The position numbers were made by a program, and so were the translations under genes. From Thermoanaerobaculia bacterium (GTDB taxonomy: Bacteria > Acidobacteriota > Thermoanaerobaculia > Multivoradales > Multivoraceae): DNA of 64,000 nt. Numbering within the stretch: position 1 is the first letter of the stretch; every line of letters begins with the position of its first letter. Location: positions 124,001-188,000 of the forward strand of contig JAJEBV010000006.1 of the NCBI GenBank assembly GCA_022822365.1. The letters run 5' to 3'. Below, in pieces: positions 17,024 to 25,588 of the stretch. The notes beneath the pieces are model-generated. The model saw nothing but the letters and a program-made list of their open reading frames with translations. It did not search any database and was not told the DNA's origin.

Positions 17024-18577
17024 GATCGTGCCGGGCGGCTTGCTGGTCAGGTCGTAGACGACCCGGTTGACGCCCGCCACCTCGTTCACGATCCGGCCCG
17101 CAACGCGGCCCAGGAACTCGTGGGGCAACTGGCTCCAGTCCGCCGTCATGAAGTCTTCCGTCTCGACCGACCGCAGCGCGACCACGTTCTCGTAGCTGCG
17201 GCCGTCGCCCATTACGCCGACGCTCTGCACCGGCAGCAGCACGGCCAGCGCCTGGCTCACCCGGTCGTAGAGCCCGGCCTCTCGCAACTCGTCGATGAAG
17301 ATCGCGTCCGCTTCCTGAAGCACGGCCACGCGGTCCGCGGTGACGTCCCCCAGAATACGGACCCCCAGCCCGGGACCCGGAAAGGGGTGCCGCCCCACGA
17401 ACTCCGAGCCGAGACCGAGTTCCCGACCGAGCTTCCGCACCTCGTCCTTGAACAGGAAACGAAGCGGCTCGATCAGATCGAAACCAAGCTGTTCGGGCAG
17501 GCCGCCCACATTGTGGTGGCTTTTGATCATCGCCGACGGGCCGAAGGCCGAAACCGACTCGATCACGTCCGGGTAGAGCGTGCCCTGGACCAGGTAGCGG
17601 ATCCTGCCGCCATCTCCCGTCCTCTCCAGCCTCTTCGCCTCACGCTGGAACACCTCGATGAACACGCGGCCGATCGTGCGCCGCTTTACTTCGGGGTCGG
17701 TGACGCCGGCGAGTTCTCCCAGGAAGTCGGTCGCGGCATCGACCACGACCAGATGGAGGTCGAGCCCGGCACTGAGAGTCCGTTCCACGGTCGTCCGTTC
17801 GTTCTTGCGCAGCAGGCCGTTGTCCACGAACACCGCGGTCAGGCGGTCGCCGACCGCCCGTCGCACCAGGCTCGCCGCCACCGCCGAGTCGACACCGCCC
17901 GACAGGGCGCAGAGAACCCGGTCCGTCGGCCCGACCTGTTCCGAGATCGCCGCCGTGGCTTCCTCGGCGTAGGACGCCATCCGCCACGCGCCGGACGCGG
18001 AACAGGCGCCGTAGAGGAAGTTCCGGAGCATCTCGCGCCCGCCGTCCGTATGGGTAACCTCGGGGTGGAACTGGATCCCGAACAGGGCCCGCTCCCGGTC
18101 CTGGACGGCCACCACCGGCACCGTCGGCGCCGAGGCGGTCGCCTCGAAGCCCGGCGGCACCTCGTCGACGCGGTCGCCGTGCGACATCCAGACTCTCTGC
18201 TCCGCCTCGAGCCCCGCGAACAGGCCGCTATCCCGCGCGGACAGGGAAATCTCGGTGCGGCCGTACTCGCGCATGCCCGACGCCACGACGCGGCCGCCGA
18301 GCACCTGGGACATCCACTGCATGCCGTAGCAGATGCCGAGAACCGGAATGCCCAGCCGCAGCAGTTCCGGGTCGGCCTGCGGCGCGTCTTCCTCGTAGAC
18401 GCTGTCCGGCCCCCCCGAGAGCACGATGCCGACGGGCTTGCGAGCCCTGACCTCGTCCACGGACAGGTCGAACGGATGGATCTCGCAGTAGACCCTGAGT
18501 TCCCGCACCCGCCGTGCGATCAACTGCGTGTACTGGCCGCCGAAGTCGAGGACGAGAACGGTCTCGTGCCCGGTCAC
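17012..18577 (-). CDS. guaA: GMP synthase (glutamine-hydrolysing)
   Basis: Converts XMP to GMP with ATP and glutamine. 521 aa with all three domains: class I amidotransferase (VLDFGGQYTQLIARRVRE, catalytic Cys in LGICYGMQ, FGIQFHPEVTHT), PP-loop ATPase (LCALSGGVDSAVAASL) and C-terminal dimerisation domain ending LTSKPPGTIEWE. GTG start overlaps the gpsA stop (GTGA at 18574-18577). The last codons lie in a 15-bp direct duplication (16994-17023). Confidence 0.98.
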   Translation of the reverse strand: MTGHETVLVLDFGGQYTQLIARRVRELRVYCEIHPFDLSVDEVRARKPVGIVLSGGPDSVYEEDAPQADPELLRLGIPVLGICYGMQWMSQVLGGRVVASGMREYGRTEISLSARDSGLFAGLEAEQRVWMSHGDRVDEVPPGFEATASAPTVPVVAVQDRERALFGIQFHPEVTHTDGGREMLRNFLYGACSASGAWRMASYAEEATAAISEQVGPTDRVLCALSGGVDSAVAASLVRRAVGDRLTAVFVDNGLLRKNERTTVERTLSAGLDLHLVVVDAATDFLGELAGVTDPEVKRRTIGRVFIEVFQREAKRLERTGDGGRIRYLVQGTLYPDVIESVSAFGPSAMIKSHHNVGGLPEQLGFDLIEPLRFLFKDEVRKLGRELGLGSEFVGRHPFPGPGLGVRILGDVTADRVAVLQEADAIFIDELREAGLYDRVSQALAVLLPVQSVGVMGDGRSYENVVALRSVETEDFMTADWSQLPHEFLGRVAGRIVNEVAGVNRVVYDLTSKPPGTIEWE

Positions 18578-19635
18578 AGGGCGGACTCTACCTTGAGTTC
18601 ACGCCCCATCAGATCGCGAATCGCCGCCGCCGGTTTCTTGCCCCGATAGAGGATCTCGACCATCTGTTCCGTGATCGGCAGTTCGACCTGCCTGTCGTTC
18701 GCCAGTTCGAGCAGAGCGAGGGAGTTCCGCACACCTTCGGCGACGCCCGCACGGCCCTTCTCGATCTCCTCCAGCGTGCGGCCGCGCCCCAGCTCGATGC
18801 CCGTGTTCCGGTTGCGCGACAGGCCGCCGGTACAGGTCAGCACCAGGTCGCCCAGGCCCCCGAGCCCGGCAAAGGTCGCCGGTCGGCCGCCGCAGGCGAG
18901 CCCCAGGCGCATCATCTCGTGCAGGCCGCGGGTGATCAGCGCCGCGCGGGTGTTCGAGCCATAGTCCAGACCGTCCAGCACGCCGGCGGCGATGGCGATC
19001 ACGTTCTTCGCCGCGGCGGCGATCTCCACGCCCACCACGTCGGTCGAGGTGTAGAGCCGTAGCGCCCCGCGCGAGAGTTCTCCCTGAAGCCGCTCCGCGA
19101 TCTCCGCCTCCTCCGACGCGACGACGCAGGCGGTCGGCAGTTCGGCGGCCAGCTCCGCGGCGAACGACGGACCGCTGATCGTCGCGAAGTCGATGTCGAC
19201 GGCCGCCGACGCGGCCTCCTCGGCACAGACGTCGCTCATCCGCCGGAAGTGGCCCTGGTGGTCCGATTCGATCCCCTTGGCGCCCGAGACCAGGGTCACT
19301 CGCTCGGGCAGCGGGGCGGCGTCGCCCAGGCTGGACCGTGCCTCCAGGAAGGAGCGAACCACCGCGCGAAAGCCGTGGGAAGGCACGACGATCAGCACCG
19401 TGCCGCTGGCGGCAGCCTGTCGGAGATCCCAGGTCACGCGGACCTCGGCCGGCAACTCGACGCCCGGCAGGTACCGCTCGTTGACCCGTTCGGAAGCCAG
19501 TTTCGCACCGAACCCGGCGGAGCGGGCCCACAGCAGCACCGTCGCACCCGCGCGGGCCGCGTGAACGGCAAGCGCGGTGCCCCACGCTCCCGCCCCGAGC
19601 ACGGCGATGCCGCCGCCGGCTCCGGCGCCGCTCAA
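18574..19635 (-). CDS. gpsA: Glycerol-3-phosphate dehydrogenase [NAD(P)+]
   Basis: Makes sn-glycerol-3-phosphate from dihydroxyacetone phosphate for phospholipid synthesis. 353 aa. Rossmann motif IAVLGAGAWGTALAVHAA; VVPSHGFR; VSGAKGIE (catalytic Lys); FATISGPSFAAELA; AAAKNVIAIAAGVLDGL; NTRAALITRGLHEM; GLGDLVLTCTG. The start is placed at TTG 19633-19635, which overlaps the plsY stop as TTGA and gives a short Gly-rich leader before the Rossmann strand; the frame stays open upstream but inside plsY. The next gene, plsY, uses its product. Confidence 0.94.
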   Translation of the reverse strand: MSGAGAGGGIAVLGAGAWGTALAVHAARAGATVLLWARSAGFGAKLASERVNERYLPGVELPAEVRVTWDLRQAAASGTVLIVVPSHGFRAVVRSFLEARSSLGDAAPLPERVTLVSGAKGIESDHQGHFRRMSDVCAEEAASAAVDIDFATISGPSFAAELAAELPTACVVASEEAEIAERLQGELSRGALRLYTSTDVVGVEIAAAAKNVIAIAAGVLDGLDYGSNTRAALITRGLHEMMRLGLACGGRPATFAGLGGLGDLVLTCTGGLSRNRNTGIELGRGRTLEEIEKGRAGVAEGVRNSLALLELANDRQVELPITEQMVEILYRGKKPAAAIRDLMGRELKVESAL

Positions 19636-20285
19636 CCGGAGGCCTCCGCCTCGGGCGGTTTCGCGCCCAGTCGCGATTCGCTGCCCGCCCGCAGCCTCAC
19701 CAGGTTGGCCCGGTGCTTGACGATGACGAGGGCGGCGATTGCCGCCGTACCCGCGAGCAGGGCCGCCCCCGGATCGACCCCGGGTTCCATGCGATAGGCG
19801 CCGCCAGACCAGTAGACGCCGACCAGCAACGGCAGCGCCACGGCCGCCGAGACCGAGCCCAGAGAGACGTAGCGCTTCCACGCCACCATCACGGCGAACA
19901 CGGCCAGCGCTCCGAGCGCCGCCCCCGGCACCAGCAGCGCCAGGACGCCGGCGGCAGTCGCCACTCCCTTGCCGCCACGGAACCCGAGAAAGAGGGGGAA
20001 CACGTGCCCCGCAACCGCCGCGACCGCGGCCGCCGCCAGCCACCAGGGGCCGACGTCGAGAGCGCGAGCCAGCACCACCGCCGCGGCGCCCTTGGCGGCG
20101 TCCAGCAGCAGCGCGAGCAGAGCCGCCCACTTGCCCGAAGCCCGCAGCACGTTCGTCGCGCCGGCGCTCTTGCTGCCGATCGTGCGCACGTCGATGCCCC
20201 GGTGGAGGCGCACGATGAGGTAGCTCCAGGGCAGGGACCCGAGGAGGTAGGCGGCAACTACCGCGACCGGACCGGTCGCCGTCAC
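19632..20285 (-). CDS. plsY: Glycerol-3-phosphate acyltransferase
   Basis: Membrane enzyme that acylates glycerol-3-phosphate with acyl-phosphate, the first step of phospholipid synthesis. 217 aa, multiple membrane helices. Family motifs: GSLPWSYLIVRL, the phosphate loop GSKSAGATNVLRASG (family GSGNxGATNxxR) and GHVFPLFLGFRGGKGVATAAG. The GTG start overlaps the cinA stop (GTGA at 20282-20285). Coupled to gpsA, which makes its substrate. Confidence 0.96.
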   Translation of the reverse strand: MTATGPVAVVAAYLLGSLPWSYLIVRLHRGIDVRTIGSKSAGATNVLRASGKWAALLALLLDAAKGAAAVVLARALDVGPWWLAAAAVAAVAGHVFPLFLGFRGGKGVATAAGVLALLVPGAALGALAVFAVMVAWKRYVSLGSVSAAVALPLLVGVYWSGGAYRMEPGVDPGAALLAGTAAIAALVIVKHRANLVRLRAGSESRLGAKPPEAEASG

Positions 20286-21604
20286 GGCGGGCCCATCCGG
20301 GACGGCGCCGCCCAGGGCAGGGCGTCGGCCGGCCCTGCTCCGGCGAGCAGCATGCGCCGCAGCATCTCGAGGGCGAACTGGGTCGAGAGCTGCCGGACCC
20401 GCGCCCGATCTCCGGGGAACCGGGCCTCGAAGTGCGACCGCGAGTTCGCCGGTCCGGCCACGGCGATGTGGACCGTGCCCACCGGCCGCGACTCGCTGCC
20501 GCCGCCCGGGCCCGCGACGCCCGTGATGCCGATGCCGTAGTCGCTGCCGCAGCGCTCCCGGGCGCCCGCGGCCATCGCCAGCGCCGTCGGTTTCGACACG
20601 GCGCCGTGTTCCACCAGGGTCTCCCGGGGCACTTTGAGCAACCGCATCTTCAGCCGGTTCGAGTAGGTCAGGAGTCCCCCGACGAACCAGGCGCTGCTGC
20701 CGGCGGTCGCCGTCAACCGCTGGCCGAGCAGGCCGCCGGTGCAGGACTCGGCGACGGCGACCGTCTCGCCGCGCGCCGCCAGCAAGCCGCCGACGACAGC
20801 CTCGAACTCGATACCGTCCTCGATCGGTCCGACGCAGAACACCGCGTCACCCAGGGCGTCCCGAACCGCCTCCTCCATCTCGGCCAGTCGCCCGGGCCGG
20901 CCTTCCACGGCGCCGGCCGCACGCAGGCGCAGGCGGATCTCGCCCGGCCGCGCCAGGACCGACACGTTACCGTCCCCGAAGCGCTCGTAGACCGGCGCGA
21001 TCCTCTCTTCGACCACCGACTCGGGCAGGCAGGCGACACGCACCTCGACCTGATCGAAGCCCGCGCCGTCCTCGGCCCGCGCCGCCAGCCACGGATCGAG
21101 GCCGTCCTCGACGATGGCGTGAAGCTCCCGCGGCACTCCCGGAAACAGGAAGTAGGTCGTGCCGCGCGGCACGGGGGCCGCATCCTCGATCCGTTGACCC
21201 GGCGCGACGCCGGCGCGGTTCGCCAGCATCTCCGCGCCCTCCACTCGTTCGGCCTGCTTGCGATTGACCCGCGGGATACGCCGCCCCAACTTGCGGAACC
21301 CGCGCTCGATCTGGTCCCACAACTCCTCGTCGACCGCGACGGACCGCCCCAGCAGCCGGGCCAGACCCTCTCGCGTCAGATCGTCCCGCGTCGGGCCCAG
21401 ACCGCCCGTCACCAGCAGGAGTTCCGCCCGCTCCCGGAGCGCATCCAGGGTCTCCGCGATCTCGACCACGTCGTCGCCGACGACCGCCTTCGAAACCAGG
21501 TCCACGCCGCGCCGCCTCAGCACCTCCGTCAGCGCCAGCGAGTTCGTGTCGAGCCGGTCCGTTCCCAGCAACTCGTCGCCGACCGCGAGTATCGAAGCCT
21601 TCAC
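20282..21604 (-). CDS. cinA: CinA-family nicotinamide-nucleotide amidohydrolase, two-domain
   Basis: 440 aa. N-terminal MoCF/COG1058 domain (ILAVGDELL, DTNSLALTEVLRRRG, LLLVTGGLGPTRDDLTREGL) that in relatives acts as an ADP-ribose pyrophosphatase; C-terminal CinA/PncC amidohydrolase domain (VAESCTGGLLGQRLTATAGS, SWFVGG-like segment AWFVGGLLTYSN, GITGVAGPGGGS, GTVHIAVAG) for pyridine-nucleotide recycling. GTG start at 21602-21604, 44 bp after the pyrimidine phosphorylase gene. Together with nnr at 9499-11046 it supplies NAD-related repair functions. Confidence 0.94.
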   Translation of the reverse strand: MKASILAVGDELLGTDRLDTNSLALTEVLRRRGVDLVSKAVVGDDVVEIAETLDALRERAELLLVTGGLGPTRDDLTREGLARLLGRSVAVDEELWDQIERGFRKLGRRIPRVNRKQAERVEGAEMLANRAGVAPGQRIEDAAPVPRGTTYFLFPGVPRELHAIVEDGLDPWLAARAEDGAGFDQVEVRVACLPESVVEERIAPVYERFGDGNVSVLARPGEIRLRLRAAGAVEGRPGRLAEMEEAVRDALGDAVFCVGPIEDGIEFEAVVGGLLAARGETVAVAESCTGGLLGQRLTATAGSSAWFVGGLLTYSNRLKMRLLKVPRETLVEHGAVSKPTALAMAAGARERCGSDYGIGITGVAGPGGGSESRPVGTVHIAVAGPANSRSHFEARFPGDRARVRQLSTQFALEMLRRMLLAGAGPADALPWAAPSRMGPP

Positions 21605-21648
21605 CGGCCGCAGTGTAGCGAGGCGGCGTGCACCCGCCTGCTCCTCCC

Positions 21649-22914
21649 TTACTCCACTACCGGCGGGGGCGCCTCGATCTGCTCACCGATCACGAGAGCT
21701 GCCGCGACCTCGCGCTGTAGACGCTCAGGACTGCGGCGGACGTAGAGACGGGCGAGGTCCTGGCCTCGTTCCACTCTCTGGCCGAGGCGGACGTCGTAGC
21801 GAAGGGCGACGGCGTGGTCGATCCTGTTCGGATCGCGGTCCGGGCGGCAGGCGTCGGCGAAGGCGTTGCCTATGCGGCGGCAGTCGACTGCGGTGAGATA
21901 GCCGGACCTTGAAGCGGTCACGACGGCTTCGACCGGCGCCAGGTCCAGTGCTTCGGTCCAGCCCGGCTCGGCGCCCTGCGCGTCGGCCCAGTCGACGAGC
22001 TTCTGGCGGGCGGCGCCGGAGTCGATCGCCGAGTCGGTGTCTTCGGGTGAAAGCTCCCGTCCCACCAGGCGGGCGGCCTTGCGGCAGATCGCGGCCACTA
22101 CCTCGAGCAACCGCGGGTCGCCGTCGCCTGCGAGACAGTCCAGCGCTTCCCGCACTTCGGCCGCGTGGCCGACCCAGCGGCCAAGAGGCTGGTTCATGTC
22201 GCTCAGGACGTAGTCCGCCGGCGTGCCGCAGGCGGCGCTGATCGAGACCAGGCTGGAAGCCAGCGAACGGGTGTCGCGAGCGTCGGGGAAGAAGGCGCCG
22301 TTGCCGATCTTCACGTCGAACACGATCCCGGACGCTCCGAGCGCAAGTTTCTTGGACAGAATGCTGCCGACCACGAGCGGAATCGAACTCACGGTCGACG
22401 TGCGATCCCTCAGGCCGTAAAGACGTTTGTCGGCGGGTGCGATGCCGGCGGTGGCGATGCCGATCGCCATGCCGAAGCGGTCCAGCAGGTCCAGGGCGCC
22501 CGCCCGGTCGAGATCCAGGCGGACACCGGGGATGCTCTCCAGCTTGTCGGCGGTTCCGCCGCTGTGGCCCAGGGAGCGGCCCGTCAGCTTGGCCGCCGGC
22601 ACGCCGCAGGCGGCAAGCAACGGCAGCGCGATCAGGCTTACCGTGTCGCCGACGCCGCCGGTGGAGTGCTTGTCGACCAGGGGACCGAAGTCCTCCGCCA
22701 GTGCCCACCGGTCGCCGGACTCGAGCATCGCCAGGGTCAGTTCCCGGGTCTCATCGCGGTCGAGGCCCCGCATCGCGGCGGCCATCAGGAAGGCGGCAAG
22801 CTGGACGTCGGACCAGCCGCCGGAGGCCGCACCGTCGACCACCGACCGCACTTCCGCCGCGGTCAGCGTCCTCCCCTCCCGCATCCGGTTCAGGATGTCG
22901 AAGGGCGTCGCCAT
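21649..22914 (-). CDS. deoA: Pyrimidine-nucleoside / thymidine phosphorylase
   Basis: Cleaves thymidine or uridine with phosphate to base and (deoxy)ribose-1-phosphate. 421 aa. Signature sequences: LVDKHSTGGVGDTVSL, KLTGRSLGHSGGTADKLESI, PADKRLYGLRD, VVGSILSKKLALGASGIVFD, VKIGNGAF. The C-terminal domain is slightly shorter than that of Pdp (about 433 aa), so DeoA versus Pdp cannot be decided. ATG start, 20 bp after the TPR gene. Confidence 0.93.
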   Translation of the reverse strand: MATPFDILNRMREGRTLTAAEVRSVVDGAASGGWSDVQLAAFLMAAAMRGLDRDETRELTLAMLESGDRWALAEDFGPLVDKHSTGGVGDTVSLIALPLLAACGVPAAKLTGRSLGHSGGTADKLESIPGVRLDLDRAGALDLLDRFGMAIGIATAGIAPADKRLYGLRDRTSTVSSIPLVVGSILSKKLALGASGIVFDVKIGNGAFFPDARDTRSLASSLVSISAACGTPADYVLSDMNQPLGRWVGHAAEVREALDCLAGDGDPRLLEVVAAICRKAARLVGRELSPEDTDSAIDSGAARQKLVDWADAQGAEPGWTEALDLAPVEAVVTASRSGYLTAVDCRRIGNAFADACRPDRDPNRIDHAVALRYDVRLGQRVERGQDLARLYVRRSPERLQREVAAALVIGEQIEAPPPVVE

Positions 22915-22934
22915 CGCGCTGTCGGGAACGGCCG

Positions 22935-23774
22935 CTATCCGCCGAACGTGAACGGCGACGCGCCCGCCGCTTCGGGGCCGAGCTGCTGGCGGGCGCGGAT
23001 CGCGTAGCCGCTGTCAGGGAACTCGTTGACGACGCGCTGGAAGGTCTCGCGAGCGCCCTCTTCGTCGCCGAGCTGCGCGAGCGTGGCGGCCAGTTCGAAC
23101 AGCAGGGCGTCCTTCGGCAGCGGCGAGGACTCGGTCGCCACCGCACCGCGCAGCGTGGCGGCCAGTTCCTCGCCCCGTCCCTCGGCGCGATCCAGGCTGT
23201 AGAGGTTCAACTGCACGCCGATGGCCATCGCATGGTCGCGGCCGGCGGCTTCGAGGTAGTTCGTCCACAACTCCCGCGCCTTCGCCGTGTCTCCTTCGGC
23301 CGCCGCGATCTGCCCCAGGTAGACGGAAGCCAGCCTGCCGGACGAGGTCGAGCCGAAGCTCTCCCGCACGGCCTCGAGTTCCATCCTCGCGGCCGAGCGC
23401 CGCTCCGCCTCCGAGGCGAAGCTCAGGCCATCGCCATCGGTTTCGCTCCCGGCGGTCGGCTCCTCCGCTTCCTCCGCGGCTCCCTCGTCCGGAGCGCTGT
23501 CGGGAGGCGTGCCGAACAGGTCGTCGATCGCGTCCGTCGCCGGCTCGTCGATCGGCGCCCGGTAGACCTTGAGAGCCTCGCTGAGCTGATGGCTGGCCTC
23601 CTTCTCCCGGCCATCCTGGTAGTTCAGGAACAGCACGACGCCGACGACGACCACGATCACCGCGGCAACACCCATCAGAATCTGTCGAACGTGCTCCGCG
23701 AACCACGTGGAAGCCGAGAAGACGGCTTCCCGCACCTCGTCGCGCCGTATCTCGTCTCGTGTCAAACGGCTCAT
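22935..23774 (-). CDS. Membrane-anchored TPR protein (YfgM-like)
   Basis: 279 aa. A basic cytoplasmic N-terminus, one membrane helix at about 35-52 (LMGVAAVIVVVVGVVLFL), an acidic low-complexity stretch (about 90-120), then helical repeats: SGRLASVYLGQIAAAEGDTA, ALLFELAATLAQLGDEEGA, AIRARQQLG. The design matches the TPR_21/YfgM group of periplasm-facing proteins linked to the Sec translocon and BAM. A strong GGAGGGG site lies 8 nt before the ATG. It heads a six-gene run ending with guaA. Divergent from tatA. Confidence 0.85.
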   Translation of the reverse strand: MSRLTRDEIRRDEVREAVFSASTWFAEHVRQILMGVAAVIVVVVGVVLFLNYQDGREKEASHQLSEALKVYRAPIDEPATDAIDDLFGTPPDSAPDEGAAEEAEEPTAGSETDGDGLSFASEAERRSAARMELEAVRESFGSTSSGRLASVYLGQIAAAEGDTAKARELWTNYLEAAGRDHAMAIGVQLNLYSLDRAEGRGEELAATLRGAVATESSPLPKDALLFELAATLAQLGDEEGARETFQRVVNEFPDSGYAIRARQQLGPEAAGASPFTFGG

Positions 23775-23924
23775 TCCGCATCCCCTCCGAAGCGCGGAAC
23801 ACTAGCAGCCCAACCGGCTGACCCGCGACACGCGCGGCCCTGTGGCAGACTTGGCTACCGGCCCCGGCACCGAAGGGCCGATCCTCTACCGACCCGGCAC
23901 CCAAACAGCCCTGGAGCACCCAAG

Positions 23925-24110
23925 ATGCCCACCCTCGGAATCGGCGAACTCCTGATCGTCCTTGCGATCGTCGTCCTGATCTTCGGCGCAAGCCGCATTC
24001 CGAAGCTGGCGGGCGGCCTGGGCAGCGGCATCCGCAACTTCAAGCAGGGGCTGAAGGGACCGGACGAAGACGAGGCCGAAGACAAGCCCAAGCGCGAGAT
24101 CGAAGAGTAG
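23925..24110 (+). CDS. tatA: Twin-arginine translocase subunit TatA/E
   Basis: 61 aa. One N-terminal membrane helix (ELLIVLAIVVLIFGA), the hinge and amphipathic helix SRIPKLAGGLGSGIRNFKQG, and an acidic/basic tail. This is the full TatA plan: pore-forming subunit for export of folded proteins. A GGAG (23913-23916) lies 8 nt before the ATG. tatB and tatC are not in the window. The gene faces the tRNA-Arg, with a set of hairpins between them. Confidence 0.94.
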   Translation: MPTLGIGELLIVLAIVVLIFGASRIPKLAGGLGSGIRNFKQGLKGPDEDEAEDKPKREIEE

Positions 24111-24119
24111 GCGGCGCCA

Positions 24120-24216
24120 GTACGGAGCCGGCCTGGCGGCCGGCGCGATTCAACGCCGCCTCCGGCGGCAGCGGGTCAGAAGACCCGCGCACCCAGCGGA
24201 GAACCTTGCTCCGTAC
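24120..24216. repeat. Structured inverted-repeat element, copy 1
   Basis: A 9-bp outer inverted repeat (gtacggagc 24120-24128, gctccgtac 24208-24216) encloses three hairpins: GCCGGCC-TGGC-GGCCGGC (24127-24144), GCCGCC-TCC-GGCGGC (24155-24169) and GCGGGTC-AGAA-GACCCGC (24171-24188), the last followed by GCGCACC. It lies between the tatA stop and the 3' end of tRNA-Arg. It could serve as a two-way terminator, but it shares a hairpin plan with the element at 63878-63991, so it looks like a member of a dispersed repeat family. Confidence 0.75.
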
Positions 24217-24222
24217 CGGCTG

Positions 24223-24299
24223 TGGTGCGCCTGGAGGGACTCGAACCCCCGACCTGTGGATTAGGAATCCACCGCTCTATCCGGCTGAGCTACAGGCGC
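24223..24299 (-). tRNA. tRNA-Arg, anticodon CCU
   Basis: A full cloverleaf can be folded: acceptor GCGCCTG/CAGGCGC with discriminator A, D arm containing AGCTCAGCCGGATAGAGC, anticodon stem GTGGA/TCCAC with loop TTCCTAA (anticodon CCT, reads AGG), and T arm with GGGTTCGAGTCCC. The CCA end is encoded (24225-24223). It lies 52 bp downstream of apt on the same strand with no clear terminator between, so it may share that transcript. Confidence 0.97.
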
Positions 24300-24351
24300 T
24301 CGGGTACGTGGCCGCGACGCTGACCGTCCGCGCGGCAACCGTCGAAGGATC

Positions 24352-24888
24352 TCAGTATCGGACCAGGGATTCAACCACGTCGTAGCCATCGAGCCGGCGG
24401 CGGCCGTCCAGGTAGGTCAGCTCGACGACGAAGCCGATCGCGTCGACCGTTCCGCCGACGGACTCGATCAGGTCCGCCGCGGCCTTCGCCGTGCCGCCAG
24501 TCGCCAGCAGGTCGTCGACCAGGACGACGCGCTCGCCGGCTGCAACGCCGTCGAGATGCATCTCCAGGGTGTCCCGGCCGTACTCGAGCTCGTAGCTGCG
24601 CGAGGCCGTCTCGGCCGGCAGTTTCCCCGGCTTGCGCACCGGCACGAAACCGACGTTCAGCCGGTTCGCCACCAGCGGACCGAAGATGAAGCCTCGCGCC
24701 TCGATTCCCACCACCTGCTCGATGCGCCGGCCGGCGAACCGTTCCGCGAGCCGGTCGGCGGCCTCGCGCAGCGCCAGCGGATCCTTGAGCAGCGTCGTGA
24801 TGTCCTTGTACAGGATCCCCGGTTTGGGAAAGTCGGGAACCTCCCGGATCCGCTCCTTCAGCCACAGTGCCGAGTCCTTCCCGCTCAA
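24352..24888 (-). CDS. apt: Adenine phosphoribosyltransferase
   Basis: Salvages adenine to AMP with PRPP. 178 aa, normal length. Motifs: [45 protein letters not shown], and the PRPP loop [14 protein letters not shown]. The start is TTG (24886-24888), supported by a strong AGGAGG 4 nt upstream; no ATG or GTG fits the family N-terminus. It follows pcm by 13 bp and closes the lpxD-to-apt run. Confidence 0.96.
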   Translation of the reverse strand: MSGKDSALWLKERIREVPDFPKPGILYKDITTLLKDPLALREAADRLAERFAGRRIEQVVGIEARGFIFGPLVANRLNVGFVPVRKPGKLPAETASRSYELEYGRDTLEMHLDGVAAGERVVLVDDLLATGGTAKAAADLIESVGGTVDAIGFVVELTYLDGRRRLDGYDVVESLVRY

Positions 24889-24892
24889 GATC

Positions 24893-24898
24893 CCTCCT
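24893..24898 (-). promoter_or_regulatory. Ribosome binding site that fixes the apt TTG start
   Basis: AGGAGG on the minus strand with a 4-nt spacer (GATC) before TTG at 24886-24888. It lies in the 13-bp gap after the pcm stop and is the main reason to accept TTG as the apt start. Confidence 0.7.
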
Positions 24899-24901
24899 CG
24901 C

Positions 24902-25588
24902 CTACTGGGCCGCCTCGACCTTCGTCTTCCAGCCGTGACGACCGATCAACGGCACGAAGCGCACCGCCTCGCCGAGCTCGCGAGCGACCGTTCCGTTGCC
25001 GTGCTTCTGGTAGGCGACCAGGCGCTGTTCGCGATGGTCGCCCTCAGGGATGAGAAGACGCCCGCCCGGCTTCAGCTGTTCGAGGAGCGTGTCCGGAACC
25101 CGCGGCGCAGCGGCGGCGACCAGGATCCGGTCGAACGGAGCTTCGGCGCTCCAGCCGACCGTGCCGTCGAAGACCTGGACCTTGACGTTCGGCAGCTCGA
25201 GGGCCTGGATCCGGCCGATCGCTTCCCGCGCCAGGCGGCCCACGCGCTCGATGCTGTAGACGCGGTGCGCCAGAAGGGCCAGGATCGCCGTCTGGTAGCC
25301 GGAGCCGGTGCCGATCTCCAGCACGGAGTCGTCCTTCCGGACGCCCAGATCCTCGGTCATGCGCGCCACCACGTAGGGCTGGGAGATCGTCTGCTCGCAG
25401 CCGATCGGCAGCGCGTGGTCGCCGTACGCGTCATTGACCAGATGCTCGGGCACGAAGAGGTGGCGCGGCACCCGCTCGAACGCGGCGATCACACGCTCGT
25501 CCCGCAGGCCCTCCCGTTCGACGAGGTCCGCCACCATGCGGCGGCGGGCATAGGCGTAGCCCCCCGGACCGGCCGCCTGCGTCTTCAA
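24902..25588 (-). CDS. pcm: Protein-L-isoaspartate O-methyltransferase
   Basis: Methylates damaged isoaspartyl residues so that they can be repaired. 228 aa. Motifs: [52 protein letters not shown] (SAM-binding), [20 protein letters not shown]. The start is placed at TTG 25586-25588, which overlaps the surE stop as TTGA; an in-frame ATG at codon 18 ([10 protein letters not shown]) is the alternative and would be closer to some homologues. The surE-pcm order is the same as in Proteobacteria. Confidence 0.94.
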   Translation of the reverse strand: MKTQAAGPGGYAYARRRMVADLVEREGLRDERVIAAFERVPRHLFVPEHLVNDAYGDHALPIGCEQTISQPYVVARMTEDLGVRKDDSVLEIGTGSGYQTAILALLAHRVYSIERVGRLAREAIGRIQALELPNVKVQVFDGTVGWSAEAPFDRILVAAAAPRVPDTLLEQLKPGGRLLIPEGDHREQRLVAYQKHGNGTVARELGEAVRFVPLIGRHGWKTKVEAAQ

